A stretch of DNA of 64,000 nucleotides. Origin: Eledone cirrhosa (lineage: Eukaryota > Mollusca > Cephalopoda > Octopoda > Eledonidae). Numbering within the stretch: the first letter of the stretch is position 1; each line of letters begins with the position of its first letter. The position numbers were made by a program, and so were the translations under genes. Below are positions 39,814 through 51,180 of the stretch, one piece after another. The notes under the pieces were generated by a model, which saw only the letters and a list, made by a program, of their open reading frames with translations, had not been told where the DNA came from and did no database searches. The stretch is from the NCBI GenBank assembly GCA_964016885.1, contig OZ024744.1:27786108-27850107 (forward strand), read 5' to 3'.

Positions 39814-41980
39814 TTAGTTACTGTTGTTGTTGTTGTTGTTCTCGCTGTTACCACTGTTATTGTCAATGTTGTTGTTGTTGTCGCTGTTATAACTGTTATT
39901 GTCACTGTTATTGTTGTCGCTGTTATAACTCTTATTGTCAATGTTGTTGTTGTTGTCGTTGTTATCACTGTTATTGTCATTATTGTTATTGTCGCTGTTA
40001 TCACTGTTATTGTCATTGCTGTTGTTGTTGTTGTCGCTGTTATCACTGTTATTGTCACTGTTGTTGTTGTCGCTTCTATAACTGTTATTGTCACTATTGC
40101 TGTTGTTGTTGTCGCTGTTATCACTCTTATTGTCATTGTTGTTGTCGCTGTTATCACTGTTATTGTCACTGTTGTTGTTCTCGCTGTTATAACTGTTATT
40201 CTCACTGTTGTTGTTCTGGCTGTTATCACTGGTATTGACACTGTTGTTGTTTTTATTGTCGCTGTTAGAACTGTTATTGTCACTGTTGTTATTGCTGTTG
40301 TCGCTGTTATAACTGTTATTGTCACTTTTGTTGTTGTTGTTCTTGCTGTTATCACTGTTATTGTCATTGTTGTTGTTGTCGCTGTTATCACTGTTATTGT
40401 CATTGTTGTTGTTGTCGCTGTTCTCACTGTTATTGTCACTGTTGTTGTTCTTCTCGCTGTTATCACTGTTATTGTCACTGTTGTTGTTCTTCTCGCTGTT
40501 ATCACTGTTATTGTCATTGTTGTTGTTGTTGTGTTCGCTGTTATAACTGTTATTGTCATTGTTGTTGTTGTTGTTGTTGTCGCTGTTATCACTGTTATTG
40601 TCACTGTTGTTGTTGTCGCTGGTATAACTGTTATTGTCACTGTTGTTTTTGTTGTTGTCGCTGTTATCATTGTTATTGTCACTGTTGTTGTTGTCGCTGT
40701 TATAACTGTTATTGTCACTGTTGTTGTTGTTGTCACTGTTATCACTGTTATTGTCACTGTTGTTGTTGTTCCCGCTGTTATCACTGTTATTGTCATTGTT
40801 GTTGTTGTCGCTATTATCACTGTTATTGTCACTGTTGCTGTTGTTGTCGCTGTTATCTCTGTTATTGTCATTGTTGTTGTCGATGTTATAACTGTTACTG
40901 TCATTGTTGTTGTTGTTGTTGCTGTTATCACTGTTATTGTCACTGTTGTTGTTGTTGTTGTTGTTGTTGTCGCTGTTATCACTGTTATTGTCACTGTTGT
41001 TGTTGTTGTCACTGTTATAAATGTTATTGTCACTGTTGTCGTTGTTGTCGCTGTTATCACTGTTATTGTCACTGTTGTTGTTGTTGTTGTCGCTGTCATA
41101 ACTGTTCTTTTCACTGTTGTTGTTGTTGTTGTTGTTCTCGCTGTTATCACTGTTATTGTCACTGTTGTTGTCGCTGTTATCACTGTTATTGTCACTGTTG
41201 TTATTGTTGTTGTTGCTGTTATCACTGTTATTGTCACTGTTGTAGTTGTTGTCGCTGTTATAACTGTTATTGTCACTGTTGTTGTTGTTGTTGCTGTCGC
41301 TGTTATCACTGTTATTGTCATTGTGGTTGTTGTGGCTGTTATCACTGTTATTGTCACTGTTGTTGTCGCTGTTATTACTGTTATTTTCATTGTTGTTGTT
41401 GTTGTTGTTCTCTCTGTTATCACTGGTATTGTCACTGTTGTTGTTGTTCTCGCTGTTATAACTGTTATTGTGACTGTTGTTGTTGTCGCTGTTATAACTG
41501 TTATTGTCATTGTTGTTGTCGCTGTTATCACTGTTATTAACACTGTTGTTGTTGTTGTTCTCGCTGTTATCACTGTTATTGTCACTGTTGTTGTTGTTGT
41601 CGCTGTTATAACTGTTATTGTCACTGTTGTTGTTGCTGTTGTCGCTGTCATAACTCTTATTGTCACTGTTGTTGTTGTCGTTGTTATCACTGTTATTGTC
41701 ATTATTGTTGTTCTCGCTGTTATCACTGGTATTGACACTGTTGTTGTTGTTGTCGCTGTTATAACTGTTATTGTCTCTGTTGATGTTGTTGTCGCTGTTA
41801 TAATTGTTATTGTCACTGTTGTTGTTGTCGCTATTATAACTCTTATTGTCACTGTTGTTGTTGTTGTCGTTGTTATCACTGTTATTGTCATTATTGTTGT
41901 TGTCGCTGTTATTACTGTTATTGTCATTGTTGTTGTTGTTGTCGCTGTTATCACTGTTATTGTCGCTGTTATAACTGTTA

Positions 41981-44194
41981 TTGTCACTATTGCTTTTGTT
42001 GTCGCTCTTATCACTCTTATTGTCATTGTTATTGTTGTTCTCGCTGCTATCCCTTTTATTGTCATTGTTGTTGTTGTTGTACTCGCTGTTATCACTGTTA
42101 TTGTCATTGTTGTTGTTGTTGTCGCTGTTATCACTGTTATTGTCACTGTTTTTGTTGTTGTCGCTATTATCACTGTTATTGTCACTGTTGTTTTTGTTGT
42201 TGTCGCTGTTATCACTGTTATTTTCATTGTTTTTTTGTTGTTCTCGCATTTATCACTGTTATTGTCAGTGTTGTTTTTGTTGTTCTCGCTGTTATCACTG
42301 TTGTCGTCACTGTTGATGTTGTTGTCGCTGTTATAATTGTTATTGTGACTGTTGTTGTTGTTGTTGTTGTCGCTGTTATAACTGTTATTGTCATTGTTGT
42401 TGTTGTCGCTGTTATCACTGTTATTGACACTGTTGTTGCTGTTGTTCTCGCTGTTATCACTGTTATTGTCACTGTTGATTTTGTTTCTCTCGCTGTTACC
42501 ACTGTTATTGTCAATGTTCTTGTTGTTGTCGCTGTTATAACTGTTATTGTCACTGTTGTTGTTGTTGTTGTCGCTGTTATAACTCTTATTGTCACTGTTG
42601 TTGTTGTTGTTGTCGTTGTTATCACTGTTATTGTCATTATTGTTATTGTCGCTGATATCACTGTTATTGTCAATGTTGTTGTTGTTGTCGCTGTTATCGC
42701 TTTTATTGTCACTGTTTTTGTTGTTGTCGCTTCTATAACTGTTATTTTCACTATTGCTGTTGTTGTCGCTGTTATCACTGTTATTGTCACTGTTGTTGTT
42801 CTCGCTGTTATAACTGTTATTCTCACTGTTGTTGTTGTTCTCGCTGTTATCACTGGTATTGACACTGTTGTTGTTTTTATTGTCGCTGTTATAACTGTTA
42901 TTGTCACTGTTGTTATTGTTGTTGTCGCTGTTATAACTGTTATTGTCACTGTTGTTGTTGTTCTCGCTGTTATCACTGTTATTGTCATTGTTGTTGTTGT
43001 CGCTGTTATCACTGTTATTGTCAGTGTTGTTGTTGTCGCTGTTATCACTGTTATTGTCACTGTTGTTGTTGTTCTCGCTGTTATCACTGTTATTGTCACT
43101 GTTGCTGTTCTTCTCGCTGTTATAACTGTTATTGTCATTGTTGTTGTTGTTGGTGTTGTCGCTGTTATCACTGTTATTGTCACTGTTTGTTGGTGTCGCT
43201 GGTATAACTGTTATTGTCACTGTTGTTTTTGTTGTTGTCGCTGTTATCACTGTTGTTGTCAATGTTGTTGTTGTCGCTGTTATAACTGTTATTGTCATTG
43301 TTGTTGTTGTCACTGTTATCACTGTTATTGTCACTGTTGTTGTTCTCGCTGTTATCACTGTTATTGTCATTGTTGTTGTTGTCACTGTTGCTGTTGTTGT
43401 CGCTGTTATCTCTGTTATTGTCATTGTTGTTGTCGCTGTTATAACTGTTATTGTCACTGTTGTTGTTGTTGCTGTCGCTGTTATCACTGTTATTGTCATT
43501 GTTGCTGTTGTACTCGCTGTTATCACTGTTATTGTTGTTGTTGTTGTGGCTGTTATCACTGTTATTGTCACTGTTGTTGTCGCTGTTATCACTGTTATTT
43601 TCATTGTTGTTGTTGTTGTTCTCTCTGTTATCACTGTTGTTGTCACTGTTATTGTCACTGTTGTTGTTGTTCTCGCTGTAATAACTGTTATTGTGACTGT
43701 TGTTGTTGTCGCTGTTATAACTGTTATTGTCATTGTTGTTGTTGTTGTCGCTGTTATCACTGTTATTAACACTGTTGTTGTTGTTCTCGCTGTTATCACT
43801 GTTAGTGTCACTGTTGTTGTTGTCGCTGTTATCACTGTTATTGTCACTGTTGTTGTTGCTGTTGTCGCTGTCATAACTCTTATTGTCACTGTTGTTGTTG
43901 TTGTTGTCGTTGTTATCACTGTTATTGTCATTATTGTTGTTCTCGCTGTTATCACTGGTATTGAAACTGTTGTTGTTGTTGTTGTCGCTGTTATAACTGT
44001 TATTATCTCTGTTGATGTTGTTGTTGTCGCTGTTATAACTGTTATTGTCACTGTTGTTGTTGTCGCTGTTATAACTCTTATTGTCACTGTTGTTGTTGTT
44101 GTCGTCGTTGTTATCACTGTTATTGTCATTATTGTTGTTGTCGCTGTTATCACTGTTATTGTCCCTGTTGTTGTTGTCGCTGTTATAACTGTTA
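41981..44194 (+). repeat. 2.2-kb tandem higher-order unit, copy 1
   Basis: Starts at the ATTGCTTTTG landmark. The same landmark returns about 2,214 bp later (44195) and again about 2,320 bp later (46515). Internal anchors agree: GACACTGTTGTTGCTG at 42425 and 44644, TTGGTG at 43190 and 45369, and CGCTGTAATAAC at about 43678 and 45875. The distance moves from 2,219 to 2,179 to 2,197 because of small indels, including a monomer-level loss near 44800. Confidence 0.85.
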
Positions 44195-46514
44195 TTGTCA
44201 CTATTGCTTTTGTTGTTGTCGCTCTTATCACTCTTATTGTCATTGTTGTTGTTGTTCTCGCAGCTATCCCTGTTATTGTCATTGTTGTTGTTGTTGTACT
44301 CGCTGTTATCACTGTTATTGTCATTGTTGTTGTTGTTGTCGCTGTTATCACTGTTATTGTCATTGTTGTTGTTGTTGTCGCTATTATCAATGTTATTGTC
44401 ACTGTTGTTTTTGTTGTTGTCGCTGTTATCACTGTTATTTTCATTGTTTTTTTTGTTGTTCTCGCATTTATCACTGTTATTGTCAGTGTTGTTGTTGTTG
44501 TTCTCGCTGTTATCACTGTTGTCGTCACTGTTGTTGTTGTTGTCGCTGTTATAACTGTTATTGTGACTGTTGTTGTTGTTGTTGTTGTCGCTGTTATAAC
44601 TGTTATTGTCATTGTTGTTGTTGTCGCTGTTATCACTGTTATTGACACTGTTGTTGCTGTTGTTCTCGCTGTTATCACTGTTATTGTCACTGTTGTTGTT
44701 GTTGCTCTCGCTGTTACCACTGTTATTGTCAATGTTGTTGTTGTTGTCGCTGTTATAACTGTTATTGTCACTGTTGTTGTTGTTGTTGTCGCTGTTATAA
44801 CTCTTATTGTCATTATTGTTATTGTCGCTGATATCACTGTTATTGTCATTGTTGTTGTTGTTGTCGCTGTTATCGCTTTTATTGTCACTGTTTTTGTTGT
44901 TGTCGCTTCTATAACTGTTATTTTCACTATTGCTGTTGTTGTTGCTGTTATCACTGTTATTGTCACTGTTGTTGTTCTCGCTGTTATAACTGTTATTCTC
45001 ACTGTTGTTGTTGTTCTCGCTGTTATCACTGGTATTGACACTGTTGTTGTTTTTATTGTCGCTGTTATAACTGTTATTGTCACTGTTGTTATTGTTGTTG
45101 TCGCTGTTATAACTGTTATTGTCACTGTTGTTGTTGTTGTTCTCGCTGTTATCACTGTTATTGTCATTGTTGTTCTTGTCGCTGTTATCACTGTTATTGT
45201 CATTGTTGTTGTTGTCGCTGTTATCACTGTTATTGTCACTGTTGTTGTTGTTCTCGCTGTTATCACTGTTATTGTCACTGTTGCTGTTCTTCTCGCTGTT
45301 ATAACTGTTATTGTCATTGTTGTTGTTGTTGTTGTTGTCGCTGTTATCACTGTTATTGTCACTGTTTGTTGGTGTCGCTGGTATAACTGTTATTGTCACT
45401 GTTGTTTTTGTTGTTGTCGCTGTTATCACTGTTATTGTCAATGTTGTTGTTGTCGTTGTTATAACTGTTATTGTCATTGTTGTTGTTGTCACTGTTATCA
45501 CTGTTATTGTCACTGTTGTTGTTCTCGCTGTTATCACTGTTATTGTCATTGTTGTTGTTGTCGCTGTTATCACTGTTATTGTCACTGTTGCTGTTGCTGT
45601 CGCTGTTATCTCTGTTATTGTCATTGTTGTAGTCGCTGTTATAACTGTTATTGTCACTGTTGTCGTTGTTGCTGTCGCTGTTATCACTGTTATTGTCATT
45701 GTTGCTGTTGTACTCGCTGTTATCACTGTTATTGTTGTTGTTGTTGTGGCTGTTATCACTGTTATTGTCACTGTTGTTGTCGCTGTTATCACTGTTATTT
45801 TCATTGTTGTTGTTGTTGTTCTCTCTGTTATCACTGTTGTTGTCACTGTTATTGTCACTGTTGTTGTTCTCGCTGTAATAACTGTTATTGTGACTGTTGT
45901 TGTTGTCGCTGTTATAACTGTTATTGTCATTGTTGTTGTTGTTGTCGCTGTTATCACTGTTATTAACACTGTTGTTGTTGTTGTTCTCGCTGTTATCACT
46001 GTTAGTGTCACTGTTGTTGTTGTCGCTGTTATCACTGTTATTGTCACTGTTGTTGTTGCTGTTGTCGCTGTCATAACTCTTATTGTCACTGTTGTTGTTG
46101 TTGTTGTCGTTGTTATCACTGTTATTGTCATTATTGTTGTTCTCGCTGTTATCACTGGTATTGAAACTGTTGTTGTTGTTGTTGTTGTCGCTGTTATAAC
46201 TGTTATTATCTCTGTTGATGTTGTTGTTGTCGCTGTTATAACTGTTATTGTCACTGTTGTTGTTGTCGCTGTTATAACTCTTATTGTCACTGTTGTTGTT
46301 GTTGTCGTCGTTGTTATCACTGTTATTGTCATTATTGTTGTTGTCGCTGTTATAACTGTTATTCTCACAGTTGTTGTTGTTGTTCTCGCTGTTATCACTG
46401 TCATCGTGATCGTTGTTGTTGTTGTTCTGGCTGTTATCACTGTTATTGTCACTGCTGTTGTCGCTGTTATCACTGTTATTGTCCCTGTTGTTGTTGTCGC
46501 TGTTATAACTGTTA
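44195..46514 (+). repeat. 2.3-kb tandem higher-order unit, copy 2
   Basis: Second copy of 41981-44194. Near its right end it contains an extra stretch at about 46340-46470 not seen in copy 1, with a strongly diverged monomer (see 46401-46412). The next landmark at 46515 begins the part collinear with 27.0 kb of superblock 1. Confidence 0.82.
46401..46412 (+). repeat. Locally diverged monomer with clustered substitutions
   Basis: Here TCATCGTGATCG replaces the usual TTATTGTCATTG, giving five differences in 12 bp. I found no second copy in the window. The surrounding 46340-46470 is also unusual, with a TTCTCACAG monomer followed by CTGGCTG and CACTGCTG variants. It could be a private mutation cluster (patchy gene conversion or error-prone repair) or a local sequence error. 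Confidence 0.6.
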
Positions 46515-48996
46515 TTGTCACTATTGCTTTTGTTGTTGTCGCTCTTATCACTCTTATTGTCATTGTTGTTGTTGTTCTCGCTGCTATCCCTGTTATTGTC
46601 ATTGTTGTTGTTGTTGTACTCGCTGTTATCACTGTTATTGTCATTGTTGTTGTTGTTGTCGCTGTTATCACTGTTATTGTCACTGTTTTTGTTGTTGTCG
46701 CTATTATCACTGTTATTGTCACTGTTGTTTTTTTGTTGTCACTGTTATCACTGTTATTTTCATTGTTTTTGTTGTTGTTCTCGCATTTATCACTGTTATT
46801 GTCAGTGTTGTTGTTGTTGTTCTCGCTGTTATCACTGTCGTCGTCACTGTTGTCGTTGTTGTCGCTGTTATAACTGTTATTTTGACAGTTGTTGTTGTTG
46901 TTGTCGCTGTTATAACTGTTATTGTCATTGTTGTTGTTGTCGCTGTTATCACTGTTATTGAAACTGTTGTTGCTGTTGTTCTCGCTGTTATCACTGTTAT
47001 TGTCACTGTTGTTGTTGTTGTTCTCGCTGTTACCACTGTTATTGTCACTGTTGTTGTTGTTGTCGCTTCTATAACTGTTATTGTCACTATTGCTGTTGTT
47101 GTTGTCGCTGTTATCACTCTTATTTTCATTGTTGTTGTTGTCGCTGTTATCACTGTTATTGTCACTGTTGTTGTTCTCGCTGTTATAACTGTTATTCTCA
47201 CTGTTGTTGTTCTGGCTGTTATCACTGGTATTGACACTGTTGTTGTTTTTATTGTCGCTGTTAGAACTGTTATTGTCACTGTTGTTATTGTTGTTGTCGC
47301 TGTTATAACTGTTATTGTCACTGTTGTTGTTGTTGTTCTCGATGTTATCACTGTTATTGTCATTGTTGTTGTTGTCGCTGTTATCACTGTTATTGTCATT
47401 GTTGTTGTTGTCGCTGTTATCACTGTTATTGTCACTGTTGTTGTTGTTCTCGCTGTTATCACTGTTATTGTCACTGTTGTTCTTCTCGCTGTTATCACTG
47501 TTATTGTCATTGTTGTTGCTGTTGTGTTCGCTGTTATAACTGTTATTGTCATTGTTGTTGTTGTTGTCGCTGTTATCACTGTTATTGTCACTGTTGTTGT
47601 TGTCGCTGGTATAACTGTTATTGTCACTGTTTTTTTTTGTTGTTGTCGCTGTTTTCACTGTTATCGTCACTGTTGTTGTTGTCGCTGTTATAACTGTTAT
47701 TGTCACTGTTGTTGTTGTTGTCACTGTTATCACGGTTATTGTCACTGTTGTTGTTGTTCTCGCTGTTATCACTGTTATTGTCATTGTTGTTGTTGTCGCT
47801 GTTATCACTGTTATTGTCACTGTTGCTGTTGTTGTCGCTGTTATCTCTGTTATTGTCATTGTTGTTGTCGCTATTATAACTGTTATTGTCATTGTTGTTG
47901 TTGTTGTTGCTGTTATAACTGTTACTGTCACTGTTGTTGTCGTCGCTGTTATCACTGTTATTTTCATTGTTGTTGTTGTTGTTCTCTCTGTTATCACTGT
48001 TATTGTCACTGTTATTGTCACTGTTGTTGTTGTTCTCGCTGTTATAACTGTTATTGTGTCTGTTGTTGTTGTCGCTGTTATAACTGTTATTGTCATTGTT
48101 GTTGTTGTTGTCGCTGTTATCACTGTTATTAACATTGTTGTTGTTGTTGTTCTCGCTGTTATCACTGTTATTGTCACTGTTGTTGTTGTTGTCGCTGTTA
48201 TAACTGTTATTGTCACTGTTGTTGTCGCTGTTATCACTGTTATTGTCACTGTTGTTGTTGTCGCTGTTATCACTGTTATTGTCACTGTTGCTGTTGTTGT
48301 CGCTGTTATCACTGCTATTGTCATTGTTGTTGTTGTTGTCGCTGTTATCACTGTGATTGTCATTGTTGTTGTTGTTGTTGTTCTCGCTGTTATCACCGTT
48401 ATTGTCACCGTTGTTGTCGCTGTTATCACTGTTATTGTCACTGTCGTTATTGTTGTTGTTGCTGTTATCACTGTTATTGTCACTGTTGTTGTTGTTGTCG
48501 CTGTTATAACTGTTATTGTCACTGTTGTTGTTGTTGTTGATGTCGCTGTTATCACTGTTATTTTCATTGTTTCTGTTGTACTCGCTGTTATCACTGTTAT
48601 TGTTGTTGTTGTTGTAGCTGTTATCACTGTTATTGTCACTGTTGTTGTCGCTGTTATCACTGTTATTTTCATTGTTGTTCTCTCTGTTATCACTGTTATT
48701 GTCACTGTTATTGTCACTGTTGTTGTTGTTCTCGCTGTTATAACTGTTATTGTCATTGTTGTTGTTGTTGTCGCTGTTATCACTGTTATTAACACTGTTG
48801 TTGTTGTTGTTCTCGCTGTTATCACTGTTATTGTCACTGTTGTTGTTGTCGCTGTTATGACTGTTATTGTCACTGTTGTTGTTGCTGTTGTCGCTGTCAT
48901 AACTCTTATTGTCACTGTTGTTGTTGTTGTCGTTATTATCACTGTTATTGTCATTATTGTTGTTCTCGCTGTTATCACTGGTATTGACACTGTTGT

Positions 48997-49953
48997 TGTT
49001 GTTGTTGTCGCTGTTATAACTGTTATTGTCTCTGTTGATGTTGTTGTTGTCGCTGTTATAACTGTTATTGTCACTGTTGTTGTTGTCGCTGTTATAACTC
49101 TTATTGTCACTGTTGTTGTTGTTGTCGTCGTTGTTATCACTGTTATTGTCATTATTGTTGTTGTCGCTGTTATCACTGTTATTGTCATTGTTGTTGTTGT
49201 TGTCGATGTTATCACTGTTATTGTCCCTGTTGTTGTTGTCGCTGTTATAACTGTTATTGTCACTATTGCTTTTGTTTTTGTCGCTCTTATCACTCTTATT
49301 GTCATTGTTGTTGTTGTTCTCGCTGCTATCCCTGTTATTGTAATTGTTGTTGTTGTTGTACTCGCTGTTATCACTGTTATTGTCATTGTTGTTGTTGTTG
49401 TCACTGTTATCACTGTTATTGTCACTGTTTTTGTTGTTGTCGCTATTATCACTGTTATTGTCACTGTTGTTTTTGTTGTTGTCGCTGTTATCACTGTTAT
49501 TTTCATTGTTTTTGTCGTTGTTCTCGCATTTATCACTGTTATTGTCAGTGTTGTTGTTCTTGTTCTCGCTGTTATCACTAGCGTCGTCACTGTTGTTGTT
49601 GTTGTCGCTTCTATAACTGGTATTGTCACTATTGCTGTTGTTGTTGTCGCTGTTATCACTCTTATTGTCATCGTTGTTGTTGTCGCTGTTATCACTGTTA
49701 TTGTCACTGTTATTGTTCTCGCTATTATAACTGTTATTCTCACTGTTGTTGTTCTCGCTGTTATCAATGGTATTGACACTGTTGTTGTTTTTATTGTCGC
49801 TGTTAGAACTGTTATTGTCACTGTTGTTATTGTTGTTGTCGCTGTTATAACTGTTATTGTCACTGTTGTTGTTGTTGTTCTCGCTGTTATCACTGTTATT
49901 GTCATTGTTGTTGTTTACGCTGTTATCACTGTTATTGTCATTGTTGTTGTTGT
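48997..49953 (+). repeat. 957-bp near-identical duplication, copy 1 (period 1,227 bp)
   Basis: Aligns with 50224-51180 at a constant distance of 1,227 bp. By eye I see a single substitution, C at 49516 against T at 50743. Shared rare variants include GTCTCTGTTGATG, CACTAGCGTCGTCAC (its GCGTCG part at 49581 and 50808) and GTTTACGC (49913 and 51140). The equivalent in superblock 1 near 29.0-30.3 kb is single copy, so the duplication arose after the superblocks separated. Confidence 0.92.
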
Positions 49954-50223
49954 CGCTGTTATCACTGTTATTGTCACTGTTGTTGATGTTCTCGCTGTTA
50001 TCACTGTTATTGTCACTGTTGTTCTTCTTCTCGCTGTTATCACTGTTATTGTCATTGTTGTTGTTGTTGTGTTCGCTGTTATAACTGTTATTGTCATTGT
50101 TGTTATTGTTGTTGTTGTTGTCGCTGTTATCACTGTTATTGTCACTGTTGTTGTTGTCGCTGGTATAACTGTTATTGTCACTGTTGTTTTTGTTGTTGTC
50201 GCTGTTATCACTGTTATTGTCAC

Positions 50224-51180
50224 TGTTGTTGTTGTCGCTGTTATAACTGTTATTGTCTCTGTTGATGTTGTTGTTGTCGCTGTTATAACTGTTATTGTCA
50301 CTGTTGTTGTTGTCGCTGTTATAACTCTTATTGTCACTGTTGTTGTTGTTGTCGTCGTTGTTATCACTGTTATTGTCATTATTGTTGTTGTCGCTGTTAT
50401 CACTGTTATTGTCATTGTTGTTGTTGTTGTCGATGTTATCACTGTTATTGTCCCTGTTGTTGTTGTCGCTGTTATAACTGTTATTGTCACTATTGCTTTT
50501 GTTTTTGTCGCTCTTATCACTCTTATTGTCATTGTTGTTGTTGTTCTCGCTGCTATCCCTGTTATTGTAATTGTTGTTGTTGTTGTACTCGCTGTTATCA
50601 CTGTTATTGTCATTGTTGTTGTTGTTGTCACTGTTATCACTGTTATTGTCACTGTTTTTGTTGTTGTCGCTATTATCACTGTTATTGTCACTGTTGTTTT
50701 TGTTGTTGTCGCTGTTATCACTGTTATTTTCATTGTTTTTGTTGTTGTTCTCGCATTTATCACTGTTATTGTCAGTGTTGTTGTTCTTGTTCTCGCTGTT
50801 ATCACTAGCGTCGTCACTGTTGTTGTTGTTGTCGCTTCTATAACTGGTATTGTCACTATTGCTGTTGTTGTTGTCGCTGTTATCACTCTTATTGTCATCG
50901 TTGTTGTTGTCGCTGTTATCACTGTTATTGTCACTGTTATTGTTCTCGCTATTATAACTGTTATTCTCACTGTTGTTGTTCTCGCTGTTATCAATGGTAT
51001 TGACACTGTTGTTGTTTTTATTGTCGCTGTTAGAACTGTTATTGTCACTGTTGTTATTGTTGTTGTCGCTGTTATAACTGTTATTGTCACTGTTGTTGTT
51101 GTTGTTCTCGCTGTTATCACTGTTATTGTCATTGTTGTTGTTTACGCTGTTATCACTGTTATTGTCATTGTTGTTGTTGT
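50224..51180 (+). repeat. 957-bp near-identical duplication, copy 2
   Basis: Partner of 48997-49953. The two copies are separated by 270 bp of ordinary monomers (49954-50223). The right edge is a GTCGCTG/GTTGTTGCTG junction, where this copy continues into sequence corresponding to about 30.7 kb of superblock 1. Confidence 0.92.

Noticed and set aside
48997..51180. Transposon or segment with inverted repeats
   Set aside because: The duplicated stretch is direct, made only of monomers, and has no terminal inverted repeats or coding capacity.
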